From Terrisporobacter mayombei (GTDB lineage: Bacteria; Bacillota; Clostridia; Peptostreptococcales; Peptostreptococcaceae): DNA of 64,000 nucleotides. The notes below the pieces were generated by a model. It was not told the origin of the DNA, searched no databases, and saw only the letters and a program-made list of their open reading frames with translations. Positions 55,214 to 63,668 of the stretch are shown here, in pieces. The position numbers and the translations under genes are program-made. Numbering within the stretch: position 1 is the stretch's first letter; each line of letters opens with the position of its first letter. Location of the stretch: assembly GCF_014333445.1 (NCBI RefSeq), contig NZ_JACRYU010000016.1, positions 124,001 to 188,000 of the forward strand, given 5' to 3'.

Positions 55214-55864
55214 TTATTTGTTAAAATTCCATTCTGAATAAAATTCCTCTAAGAAAAGTTCCATAAATTTATGTCTTTCAACAGCAATATGTTTTGCTGT
55301 ATCAGTATTCATTAAATCTTTTAATTTAAATAATTTCTCATAAAAGTGATTCACAGTATGATTTTTCTTATTTTTAACTTCATCTAAAGAAGTATATTCC
55401 ATAGGTTTAATACTAGGATCATACATAAGTCTATTTTTACTACCACCATAAGCAAAAGTTCGTGCAATTCCGATAGCACCAAGAGCATCTAATCTATCTG
55501 CATCTTGGACAATTTTTCCTTCTAAAGTATGTTGAGTTGAATCAACTATGCCACCTTTGAAGGACATGGTTTTGATTATATTTAATATAGTATCTATGTA
55601 TTTTTCATCTAGATTTATAGATTTTAAAAAATTTCCTGTTATTGTGGTGTCGGTATCATTTTCTTTTTTTAATTTCCAATCATCAATATCATGAAGTAGA
55701 GAAGTCATTTTTACGATGAATTCATCACCTTTTTCTTTTTTACAAATATATGATGCTAGGTTATAAACTCTTTCTATATGAAACCAGTCATGACCAGATC
55801 CTTCACCATATAATCTATCTCTTACAAATGTTTTTGTTTGTTCTATGATTAGTTTTTTATTCAT
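55214..55864 (-). CDS. HD-domain phosphohydrolase (YpgQ/YedJ-like)
   Basis: 216 residues from ATG 55864, behind AAAGGA; upstream in-frame ATGs lack spacing. Metal-binding HD residues are in SGHDWFHIERV (first His), LLHDIDDW (His-Asp pair), and VQDADRLDALGAIGIARTFAYGG (last Asp). This is the YpgQ/YedJ subgroup, metal-dependent hydrolases of nucleoside phosphates. It is intact and cytoplasmic. The convergent lipoprotein gene shares its terminator; the upstream YhgE-like gene is a separate minus-strand unit with its own terminator. Confidence 0.9.
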   Translation of the reverse strand: MNKKLIIEQTKTFVRDRLYGEGSGHDWFHIERVYNLASYICKKEKGDEFIVKMTSLLHDIDDWKLKKENDTDTTITGNFLKSINLDEKYIDTILNIIKTMSFKGGIVDSTQHTLEGKIVQDADRLDALGAIGIARTFAYGGSKNRLMYDPSIKPMEYTSLDEVKNKKNHTVNHFYEKLFKLKDLMNTDTAKHIAVERHKFMELFLEEFYSEWNFNK

Positions 55865-55953
55865 ATTGTTTCCTTTCATATTTAAAAACATAATATTAAA
55901 TTCTAGGTTTATTATAATACAACTTAGCTTTTAATACATAGATTTTAGAAATT

Positions 55954-55989
55954 AAAAGGAGCACAAATTATTGTAAATCTGTACTCCTT
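55954..55989 (-). terminator. Terminator of the MMPL-repeat protein operon
   Basis: AAGGAG and ACA (55956-55965) pair with TGT and CTCCTT (55980-55989); the T-run is on the minus-strand side, matching the operon direction. Confidence 0.75.
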
Positions 55990-56012
55990 ATTTGAAGAGT
56001 TAAAAATGAAAT

Positions 56013-58226
56013 TTACTTATTAAATTTACTTTTTATCCAAGTCATGAAATTAGAATCTTCTTTGCTATCATCTTTGCTTGAGATATTTGAGTTTGATTTT
56101 TTAGAAGAATTTTCTTGAGTAGAATCATTTTTGTCATTTTCTTGAACTTTCATAACAAATTTGACACTACCATCCATACTTTCATCTATACCAGAGAAGT
56201 TATCGTAACTTTTAGAAGCATCTATTAATTTATCTTTTACTTCCATAGCTCCATCTATATCACTTATTAGTGTATTACCTTCACTTGATAATTTATCTAG
56301 GCCTTCAGTTTTAAGTTTATTTGCACCTTTATATAATTCATTTGAACCATTTGCTAAACTTCCTATACCATCTAATATTTTACTTGAATTAGAAGCTAGT
56401 TCAGAAGAACCATTTTTTAGTGCTTTAACACCACTACCTAATTCATTTCCTCCAGATACTAAAGCAGAGGTACCATTTGATAATTCTTTACTACCATTAT
56501 ATGCAGAATTAGCACCAGCAGCTAATTGTGACGAACCTTCTTTCAATGATGCACTACCAGATGCCAAAGATTTTAATCCGCTAGAAATAGAACTTGAGCC
56601 AGCGCTTAAACTTCCAAGTCCACCTTTCAAAGTGGATAAATTATTTTTAAGTTCCGTTATACCACTAGCAAGAGATTCTGATCCGGATAAAGCAGATTGC
56701 ATACCATTTGATAAACTTTGTAAACCTTGTTTTTGACCACTTGATACAGCCTTTAATCCACCGCTTATTTGATCTAATGCATTAGCAGCAGATTCTAAAT
56801 TTTTAGATGGAGAAGCCATAGTATTACCAAGATTTAATATATCTTGAGCTAACTGTTCATCACCTGTCTGAGAAGCTCTAGCAGCAAGAGATTGTATTTG
56901 TGAGCTAATAGATGATGAGTCACTACCACTATTTCTAAGTTGTGATGATACATTAGAAACTGAATCAGCAAGGGAGCTTACTTTATCAGTAGACGATATT
57001 AAGTCTTGTACCCCACTGTTACCATTGCTCAATCCTTCTTTTAAAGATATAGCTCCATTTTCTAGTTTTGCAGCTCCAGACTCTAATTTACTAGCACCAT
57101 CATAAGAAGAGTTAATACCACTATCTAAAGTAGAGTAACTACTATTTAATTTAGATGCCCCATCACTAACCTGTTTAGCCCCATCACTTAGTTTACTAGA
57201 AGATGAACTCAAAGTTGAAAGTCCATTATTTAAAGCAACAGCGCCATTATTTAATTTTGGCAAGTTTTCAAGTAGAGCAGATGCACCATTATTTAAAGTC
57301 GTTATACCTTTATCTAAAGATTTGACACCCGCATCAAATTTTTTATAATTAGTATCTAAAGTATTAGCTCCATCACTAACTTGTTTAGCTCCATCTACCA
57401 AGCTTTTACCACCTTCTTGTAATTGATCTAGAGAATTTTTCAAATCGCCAAAACTAGTGTCTGAATCTACATCTTCTAAATATTTAGAAACATCAGAAGT
57501 GGCGGCTATCATTATACTTGGCATTTCAAAGCTCGTAGTATTTCCCTCTATAACTATTTTATCTTTTAAATTTAAATAACTAGATAGTTTGCTATCTAAA
57601 TTAAGAGATTCTTTAAATCCAGGAATAGATACAAAAGTAATAGCAGCATTACTTCCTTCATCTAATAAAGTACCAGTGCTAGTTTTTATATCTTTAAAAT
57701 CATCTCTATTTAAAATAATTTCAGATGCAGTTACAAAAGGTACGTATATAGTTCTATCTTTACCATTTACAGTTACATGTCTGCTTTCATTATTTTTTAA
57801 AGTAAGAGTAATTTTAAATTTACCACTTTGTCCTTGTATATCTTTAGGATTAACTTCTTTTCCATTTAATTCATATTTAATGTTTACATTTATAGGTAAT
57901 TGTTTGTTGCTTTCACCTTCATAATATAAATCATCTTCTTTAATATTCCAAGTAACTTTATCTCCATTAATTTTAGGTTTCTCATCACCTTTTATATTTT
58001 TTATGTTATTTAAATTACTTACATCGTGTATAGTTCCTAAAGTAGATGAAGAATTAATCCAAGCTGATACGATGTTTTTATTAACATTACCATTTTCGTC
58101 TAATATAGAATAAACAGTTTCGTCTTTATTTATATTACTATCTGCAAATATACAAGATGTATTTCCTAACATTAATACTACCGTTGCAAGAGCAACAGAT
58201 TTATTTTTTATTTCTTTATTAATCAT
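56013..58226 (-). CDS. Exported YhgE/Pip-like repeat protein
   Basis: 737 residues. Signal peptide about 1-28 (VALATVVLMLGNTSCIFA). A folded N-terminal part (about 30-245) contains beta-rich NVNIKYELNGKEV and TVNGKDRTIYVPF. Residues about 265-650 are a long array of short repeats of the form LxxGxxxLxxG (SKLSDGAKQVSDGASKL, GGLGSLSAGSSSISSGLKSL), like the repeat zone of YhgE/Pip proteins, probably a long helical or coiled structure. A charged, Ser-rich tail ends the protein without a sortase signal or membrane helix. SD GGAGGC precedes ATG 58226. It is 20 bases downstream of the MMPL gene in the same direction, so they form one TetR-controlled operon, and the two products likely work together at the envelope. 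Confidence 0.82.
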   Translation of the reverse strand: MINKEIKNKSVALATVVLMLGNTSCIFADSNINKDETVYSILDENGNVNKNIVSAWINSSSTLGTIHDVSNLNNIKNIKGDEKPKINGDKVTWNIKEDDLYYEGESNKQLPINVNIKYELNGKEVNPKDIQGQSGKFKITLTLKNNESRHVTVNGKDRTIYVPFVTASEIILNRDDFKDIKTSTGTLLDEGSNAAITFVSIPGFKESLNLDSKLSSYLNLKDKIVIEGNTTSFEMPSIMIAATSDVSKYLEDVDSDTSFGDLKNSLDQLQEGGKSLVDGAKQVSDGANTLDTNYKKFDAGVKSLDKGITTLNNGASALLENLPKLNNGAVALNNGLSTLSSSSSKLSDGAKQVSDGASKLNSSYSTLDSGINSSYDGASKLESGAAKLENGAISLKEGLSNGNSGVQDLISSTDKVSSLADSVSNVSSQLRNSGSDSSSISSQIQSLAARASQTGDEQLAQDILNLGNTMASPSKNLESAANALDQISGGLKAVSSGQKQGLQSLSNGMQSALSGSESLASGITELKNNLSTLKGGLGSLSAGSSSISSGLKSLASGSASLKEGSSQLAAGANSAYNGSKELSNGTSALVSGGNELGSGVKALKNGSSELASNSSKILDGIGSLANGSNELYKGANKLKTEGLDKLSSEGNTLISDIDGAMEVKDKLIDASKSYDNFSGIDESMDGSVKFVMKVQENDKNDSTQENSSKKSNSNISSKDDSKEDSNFMTWIKSKFNK

Positions 58227-58245
58227 CTTAAAAGCCTCCCATAAA

Positions 58246-60339
58246 TTAATTAGTTTCCTTAGCTAAGTCATTTTTATCTATAAAATTTTTACTAGTTTTT
58301 GCTATTAAGCTTTCAAATAATAATAGTATGGCTGGTAAAATAAATATAATTATAAACATACTTACTATGGCACCTCTTGACATTAAAGAGCAAAGAGAAC
58401 TAATCATCTCAAGTTTTGATAATAATCCTACACCAATGGTAGCGCCAAAGAATGTTAAAGCACTAGTTAATATAGAAGGTGCGCTACCTTCTATAGAACG
58501 CTCCATTGCTTCGAATTTATCATATCCATTATTTCGTTCTTCTTTAAATCTAGAAGTAAGAAGTATTGCATAGTCAACAGTGGCTCCAAGTTGTATAGTG
58601 CCAAGAACTATAGATGCTATAAATGGCTCTATTGTTCCTGTATAATAAGGAATACCTAAGTTGACAAATATTGCACACTCAATAGCTAGAACTAAAATAA
58701 TTGGAAGTGATATAGACTTAAATAAAATTGCAATTATGATAAATATTGCTGCTGTTGAAACCACATTAACTTTTGTAAAGTCTGTATCTGCTATTTTTAT
58801 TAAATCTAGAGTAAGAGGTGCTTCACCACCAACTAATCCATCTTTATCATACTTATGAACTATTTTATTTAATTTTTCTATTTGGTCATTACATTCATTA
58901 GTAGCTGCTTTATATTTTGAATTGACTAATATTTCTTCATAACCATTAGATTTAATTTCACTTAAAATATCTTGTGGTAAGAAATCTTGATTAATTCTTG
59001 GTCCTATATATTTTTCAAGACCTATGACAGAAGTAATACCATCAAGACCCTCAATTTCTTTTATCATCTTGCTTATATCATTTGGAGCAACAGAATCTTT
59101 TACTAAGATAAAGTTTGTACTTTCCATATCATAATCAGTTTTCATTTTGTTTGTAGCAATAATTGATGGAAAATCATCTGGTAAACTCTCATCCAGATTA
59201 TAATAAACATCAGCATTTTTATATCCAAAGTAAGCAGGTATAAAGATTATTACAAATAGGATAGATAATTTTTTATAGTGTTTAACTATACCTTTGGATA
59301 CTTTTTTAAATTGTGGCAAAATAGTTTTATGTTTGTATTTCTCAATTTGCTTATCAAAGATAAGAACAAAAGAAGGTAGTATGATAACAGTACTTATAAC
59401 ACCTATTAATACACCTTTTGCCATTACTAATCCAATATCTTTACCAAATCCTAGTTCCATAACACATAAAGCTAAGAAGCCTGCAATAGTAGTTGTAGAA
59501 CTACCAAAGACAGAAGTTACTGTATTTGTAATTGCTTTTGCCATAGCATTTTTCTTATCATTAGGATATTTATCCTTTTCTTCTTCATATCGATGTAATA
59601 AGAATATGGAGTAGTCCATAGTAACACCAAGTTGTAAGACAGCTGCAAGAGCCTTAGTTATATATGATATTTCTCCAAACATAATATTTGATCCAAAGTT
59701 ATAGATAACTGCCATACCAATACTTGTTAGAAAAATTATAGGAATGACAGATGATTCTAAAGTAAGACCTAATATTATTAAAATTAAAATACTAGCTGCT
59801 AATATATACAAAGGAACCTCTTTGTCGGCTAAATCCTTTGTATCTTTTAAAATTCCACACATACCACTTAAAAAAGATTGTTTACCAGCTATATTTCTAA
59901 TAGAAGATACAGCATTTTGAGTTTTTATATCACCTGTAGATTTTTCCATTTTTATAATCATCATTGTAGATTTATCCCCATTGTATAAAAAATCAGTCAT
60001 ATCTTTTGGTAAAATTTCTTTTGGAACCGATAAGTCCATAAAATCATCAACCCATAAAACGTCTTCAACGCCATCAACTTTTGAAACTTTATCTTTAATT
60101 TTAGCGACATCTTTATCATCCATATTTTCTACAATTAACATAGCTAATGTTCCACAATTAAAATCATCCTTTAATATTTTTTCAGCCTGTGTAGTAGAAA
60201 TATTATTTGGTAAGTAACTTAAGATATCGTAGTTGATATCTGTTTTGATATAACCAAAAAAGGATGGAATTAATAAGATGACTGCTAGTAGCAAAATTGA
60301 TTTGCTGTGATTTGCAATTTTTTGAGCAATTTTTTCCAT
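58246..60339 (-). CDS. MMPL/RND-family membrane transporter
   Basis: 697-residue membrane protein with 12 predicted segments and two large outer loops (about 40-170 and 380-510), the MMPL/RND layout. The two membrane halves repeat, each with a motif such as ALAAVLQLGVTMDYSIFLLHRYEEE and VLGTIQLGATVDYAILLTSRFKEE, the latter containing the conserved Asp-Tyr of proton-driven members. It likely exports lipids, lipid-linked compounds or hydrophobic drugs. SD GGAGGGG precedes ATG 60339. It is the first gene of an operon with the repeat protein, driven by the promoter with twin TetR-type operators. Confidence 0.92.
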   Translation of the reverse strand: MEKIAQKIANHSKSILLLAVILLIPSFFGYIKTDINYDILSYLPNNISTTQAEKILKDDFNCGTLAMLIVENMDDKDVAKIKDKVSKVDGVEDVLWVDDFMDLSVPKEILPKDMTDFLYNGDKSTMMIIKMEKSTGDIKTQNAVSSIRNIAGKQSFLSGMCGILKDTKDLADKEVPLYILAASILILIILGLTLESSVIPIIFLTSIGMAVIYNFGSNIMFGEISYITKALAAVLQLGVTMDYSIFLLHRYEEEKDKYPNDKKNAMAKAITNTVTSVFGSSTTTIAGFLALCVMELGFGKDIGLVMAKGVLIGVISTVIILPSFVLIFDKQIEKYKHKTILPQFKKVSKGIVKHYKKLSILFVIIFIPAYFGYKNADVYYNLDESLPDDFPSIIATNKMKTDYDMESTNFILVKDSVAPNDISKMIKEIEGLDGITSVIGLEKYIGPRINQDFLPQDILSEIKSNGYEEILVNSKYKAATNECNDQIEKLNKIVHKYDKDGLVGGEAPLTLDLIKIADTDFTKVNVVSTAAIFIIIAILFKSISLPIILVLAIECAIFVNLGIPYYTGTIEPFIASIVLGTIQLGATVDYAILLTSRFKEERNNGYDKFEAMERSIEGSAPSILTSALTFFGATIGVGLLSKLEMISSLCSLMSRGAIVSMFIIIFILPAILLLFESLIAKTSKNFIDKNDLAKETN

Positions 60340-60366
60340 TTTAACCCCTCCAAATATTTAGCACTT

Positions 60367-60423
60367 ATTTAGGCGTGCCCAAATTACTAACATGATTATA
60401 GGGCGTGCCTAAATAGAAGTCAA
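60367..60423 (-). promoter_or_regulatory. MMPL operon promoter with two TetR-type operators
   Basis: On the minus strand a consensus promoter is present: TTGACT (60418-60423), 17-base spacer, TATAAT (60395-60400). Two imperfect 18-base palindromes, 60367-60384 (ATTTAGGCGTGCCCAAAT) and 60397-60414 (TATAGGGCGTGCCTAAAT), share the core GGCGTGCC and have centres exactly 30 bases apart. One covers the spacer, the other the start region. Confidence 0.85.
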
Positions 60424-60461
60424 GAAAAAATATGGAAAAAAGTTCTAAAAATATCTAAAAA

Positions 60462-60490
60462 AAAGATGAACAATTTACATTGTTCATCTT
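60462..60490 (-). terminator. Terminator of the tetR-like gene
   Basis: AAGATGAACAAT (60463-60474) pairs with ATTGTTCATCTT (60479-60490), loop TTAC; the T-run is on the minus-strand downstream side. It overlaps the stop codon of the regulator gene. Confidence 0.85.
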
Positions 60491-61163
60491 AAAACTCAAA
60501 ATAATAGAGTTTATCTATTACATTATGGTAATCAAATTTTTTTGCTTCATCCATAGCTTTATCAACTATTTCATTAACTTTATCGTTATCAATAATATTT
60601 AATAAATTTAAGCGAGTAGTAGTAATACTTTTTACTATAGAATTAATATCAAAATACTTTTCTCCACGATAGTACCTTTTTAATAGTTCGCATTCTCCAG
60701 CATATCCAATAGTAACACTTAAGTAAATATCTTTTTCTTTTAAAGTATGATTTAAATCTTTTGATTTTCTTTTACATAAATCAATTAAAATATTTTGAGC
60801 TTCTTCTCTAATAATATCTACCTTAGACCCTTCTAGATATATTCTAAATAAGTTTTCATTAAAGACTAGAATATAAGTATAAATGCATTGAATAAGTGCA
60901 TAGCTTAGCAATACTTCATTTTTATCATCACTATTTTTTATAACATCATCGTAGATTTTATCTAAGATTTGCTTGAAGATGTGTATTAATATATCTTCTT
61001 TCTTTCTAAAGTAATAATATAAATGTCCTCTACCTATACCAGATTCTTCAGCTATTTGTCTAATAGTTGTTTTATCATATCCTTGAGTCAAAAATAATTC
61101 TGTTGAAACTCTAAGTATATTTTTTTCTAGATTATTTTTACTTTCTAATTTTAATCCACTCAT
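60489..61163 (-). CDS. TetR-family repressor of the MMPL operon
   Basis: 224 residues. The N-terminal HTH (about 12-58) reads ILRVSTELFLTQGYDKTTIRQIAEESGIGRGHLYYYFRKKEDIL, a standard TetR DNA-binding domain. The C-terminal 160 residues are an all-helical ligand-binding domain with no recognisable ligand. It lies directly upstream of the MMPL operon in the same direction, with its own terminator between, and the MMPL promoter carries two matching palindromes. SD AAAGGAG precedes ATG 61163. The natural inducer would probably be the substrate of the transporter, an inference. Confidence 0.92.
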   Translation of the reverse strand: MSGLKLESKNNLEKNILRVSTELFLTQGYDKTTIRQIAEESGIGRGHLYYYFRKKEDILIHIFKQILDKIYDDVIKNSDDKNEVLLSYALIQCIYTYILVFNENLFRIYLEGSKVDIIREEAQNILIDLCKRKSKDLNHTLKEKDIYLSVTIGYAGECELLKRYYRGEKYFDINSIVKSITTTRLNLLNIIDNDKVNEIVDKAMDEAKKFDYHNVIDKLYYFEF

Positions 61164-61527
61164 AATATGGCTCCTTTTTAATAGGATTTGTCTAACATAA
61201 TTATAATACTATAATTATTTTTGAAAAGAGAATTTTTTTAAAGTGGAAAAGTTATAAATATAAATTTTAATAAATTAATTAAAATTTAATAAAAAATTCG
61301 CTTAGCTCATGTCGCCAACGGCTTTGCCCGTTGCTCAAGTCACAAAGTTGAAAATTACATGCTATCTACAGAACAGATAACATATAATTTCCTTATAATT
61401 AAAAAAAGTTACCTAAAATGAAAACATTAAAGGTAACCTTTTTGTTGAATATTTTTATAATTTCTAACCGCTTAGTGGGCAACGGACTGGCTTTTAAATG
61501 TCGTTGTCTATATGAGTTAAGGGAATT
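61164..61527. other. Intergenic region with GC-richer hairpin words
   Basis: 364 bases between the tetR-like and ferritin genes, both minus strand. A GC-richer island at 61299-61340 contains CGCTTAGCTC and a hairpin CAACGG (61316-61321) with CCGTTG (61328-61333). A second island at 61469-61490 repeats CGCTTAG and GGCAACGG. Between them is the ferritin terminator. These words stand out from the AT-rich surroundings and may be remnants of a dispersed repeat. Confidence 0.5.
61401..61442 (-). terminator. Terminator of the ferritin gene
   Basis: GTTACCT (61408-61414) pairs with AGGTAAC (61431-61437), inner AATG/CATT, and seven T on the minus-strand downstream side. It lies about 90 bases past the ferritin stop. 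Confidence 0.82.
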
Positions 61528-62043
61528 TTAATTATTAGTATTATTTAAAGGAGTATAAACTCTAGCTGCTAATTCGTCATCTAATAAATAAAGAGCAGCT
61601 GGGTTTCCTTCACATCTTCTTACTTTCTTAACTATGGAGTTGAAGTTATCTTCTTCCTCTACTTGTTCATCAATAAACCATCTTAAGAAACTCATTGTAG
61701 CATGTTCTCTTTCTTCGCTAGCTATATCTGCTAAATTATAAAATCTTCTAGTAACTTCTCTTTCGTGAGATAGACCAGTATTAAATACATCTAACATGCT
61801 ATCATATTTTTCTTTTGGTTTAGCTATTTCCCCAAGTACAACAGTCCCACCTTTTTGGAAAACATAATCGTATAACTTTGTAGCATGATCTAATTCTTCT
61901 TTTGCCTGAACTCTGAAGAAGTTCGCAAATCCACTTAAATCAGATGATTCACAAAATGCTGCCATTGCCAAATAAGTATATGAAGAGTAGAATTCAAAAG
62001 TTATTTGCTCGTTTAAAGCTAGTTCTAGTTTTTCACTTAACAT
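61528..62043 (-). CDS. Bacterial non-heme ferritin
   Basis: Iron-storage protein forming a 24-subunit shell, 172 residues from ATG 62043 (AGAGGTG upstream); the longer in-frame reading to 62112 has no ribosome site. Four-helix bundle with ferroxidase ligands in EQITFEFYSSYTYLAMAAF (first Glu), VQAKEELDHATKLYDYV (Glu and His), and EREHATMSFLRW. No heme-binding Met and no DNA-protecting Dps pattern. It stores iron and limits Fenton chemistry, complementing the rubrerythrin at 34227. It is transcribed alone, with a 3' untranslated stretch of about 90 bases before its terminator. Confidence 0.94.
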   Translation of the reverse strand: MLSEKLELALNEQITFEFYSSYTYLAMAAFCESSDLSGFANFFRVQAKEELDHATKLYDYVFQKGGTVVLGEIAKPKEKYDSMLDVFNTGLSHEREVTRRFYNLADIASEEREHATMSFLRWFIDEQVEEEDNFNSIVKKVRRCEGNPAALYLLDDELAARVYTPLNNTNN

Positions 62044-62188
62044 ATTAACACCTCTAAATATAATTTTTTCTTCTTTTATAATTTTAGCATAAGGAGAAAG
62101 ATTAGTTATCATAAAATTTGGTAAAAATGAAAAAAAACAATTTTTATAGTATAATTACTTTTAAGTATATTGAAAAGGGGATATAAAG

Positions 62189-62851
62189 ATGAAAATAATT
62201 ATAGATGAAAAAATAATTGAAAAATGTAAGGATGTAGCTATTGGATCAATAGAGGCTGAAGTGGTTGTGAAAGAAGATAATGAAGAACTTTGGGAGAGTA
62301 TAGATAAAAAAGCTAAAGTTATAGAAGAAAAAATTGATGTTAAAGAAATTTCAAAAATAAAAAATATTGCTGATTCAAGGGTAGCTTATAAAGTTTTTGG
62401 AAAAGATCCATCGAGATATAGATTGTCTTCAGAAGCATTATACAGAAGAATAGCTAGAGGACTTGGTTTATATAGAGTTAACAATGTAGTTGATATAAAC
62501 AATCTAATTTCCTTACAGTCAGCTTATTCTGTAGGGACTTATGATTTAGATAAGATAAGAGGTGAAATTCATCTTACTATTGCTGACGAAGGGGATACTT
62601 ATGCAGGAATAGGTAAAGGTGAATTAAATATTGCTAATTTACCAGTATTTTATGATGAAGAAGGTAAGTTTGGTAGTACTACATCAGACTCTATAAGAGC
62701 TATGATTACTACTGATGCAAAACATATCTTAATGAATATTGTTTCCTTTAATGGGGATGCTGAATTAGAAAAATATATGGATGAGGCCTGTGCATTATTA
62801 GAAAAATATGCAGAAGGCAAAATTTTGAGTAAAGAAATTAATAAATGTTAA
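62189..62851 (+). CDS. B3/B4 tRNA-binding domain protein
   Basis: 220-residue stand-alone protein of the B3/B4 domain found in the beta subunit of phenylalanyl-tRNA synthetase. Recognisable features are the central SRVAYKVFGKDPSRYRLSSEALYRRIARGLGLYRVNNVVDINN (about 69-112) and the later SYSVGTYDLDKIRG-type and GSTTSDSIRAMITTDAKHIL stretches. Family members may edit or bind misacylated tRNA; the role is not established. SD AAAGGGGA is upstream of ATG 62189. Upstream it is divergent from ferritin; downstream is the pentapeptide-repeat gene on the same strand, about 66 bases away. Confidence 0.9.
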   Translation: MKIIIDEKIIEKCKDVAIGSIEAEVVVKEDNEELWESIDKKAKVIEEKIDVKEISKIKNIADSRVAYKVFGKDPSRYRLSSEALYRRIARGLGLYRVNNVVDINNLISLQSAYSVGTYDLDKIRGEIHLTIADEGDTYAGIGKGELNIANLPVFYDEEGKFGSTTSDSIRAMITTDAKHILMNIVSFNGDAELEKYMDEACALLEKYAEGKILSKEINKC

Positions 62852-62917
62852 TATAATTTAATAAAATAATAATTCTTCCTATAGATAAGAAGAATTTCAT
62901 GGATGGAGATGAGTAAA

Positions 62918-63562
62918 TTGAAAAAAATTCAAAAGCCTAAGATTAATACAAACTTAGAGGTTATTAATGATGTAGAAGAATTATTAGCTTTAATAGAAGA
63001 AGACGAAAAAATTTATGATAAGTTAATAGAAAATATTGATATTCCAAGTATAGATGAATCTAGGATATCTTTTGATAGCTGTATATTTAGGAATGTGAGT
63101 TTTGATAATTGTACTTTTAGATACATAGATTTACAAGATGTAGTGTTTGAAAAGTGTGATTTATCAAATATAGATTTTTCTGAGGGAAGTATTTTTAGAA
63201 GTGAATTTCTAAATTGTAAAATTATTGGCTCAAAATTAGAAGATGCTAATTTAAAAGATTGCTTATTTAAAAATGTTTTGGGGGATTATAGTAGCTTTTC
63301 TTTCAGTAAGCTGAATAAAGTTAGTTTAGAGAGCTCATCTTTTGAATCTAGTGTTTTCATGGAAGTAAAAAATAAATATATGAATTTTGATGATTGTGAT
63401 TTTAAAAAGGCTGTATTTACAAAAACTTATTTAGAAGGAGTAGATTTATCTAATTGTGAAATTGACGGTATAGAAGTAGGTATACCAGAATTATATAAGG
63501 CTAAGGTAAATGCTAGTCAAGGATTAGAGCTAACAAGACTAATGGGTCTAATTATTGAGTAA
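62918..63562 (+). CDS. Pentapeptide-repeat protein
   Basis: About 214 residues from TTG 62918, nine bases after GGAG; ATG 62903 and 62909 are in frame but sit before or on the SD. A short charged N-terminal part precedes a run of pentapeptide repeats (A/C-D/N-L/F-X-X pattern) at about 55-175: FDSCIFRNVSFDNCTF, LQDVVFEKCDLSNIDFSEG, and LEDANLKDCLFKNV. These form a right-handed quadrilateral beta helix. Some family members protect DNA gyrase from quinolones (Qnr, MfpA), but most have no known role and nothing here points to gyrase. An AT-rich inverted repeat AATTCTT/AAGAATT precedes it. Confidence 0.85.
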   Translation: MKKIQKPKINTNLEVINDVEELLALIEEDEKIYDKLIENIDIPSIDESRISFDSCIFRNVSFDNCTFRYIDLQDVVFEKCDLSNIDFSEGSIFRSEFLNCKIIGSKLEDANLKDCLFKNVLGDYSSFSFSKLNKVSLESSSFESSVFMEVKNKYMNFDDCDFKKAVFTKTYLEGVDLSNCEIDGIEVGIPELYKAKVNASQGLELTRLMGLIIE

Positions 63563-63668
63563 GGTTTATTTCACTTAAAAACATCTTGAATATAGTCATT
63601 TTTTGATTTAATATATTGTATAAACAATTAGTTTTGATGAAATATTTAATCCTTAAGGAGAATGATGG

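Noticed and set aside
56100..57450. Regular short repeats that could suggest a repeat array
   Set aside because: They are in-frame codon repeats of the LxxG protein, not CRISPR: no fixed repeat length, no unique spacers, no cas genes.
61299..61343. GC-richer structured segment that might be a tRNA or tRNA fragment
   Set aside because: No acceptor stem, no T-arm TTC motif and no cloverleaf could be drawn.
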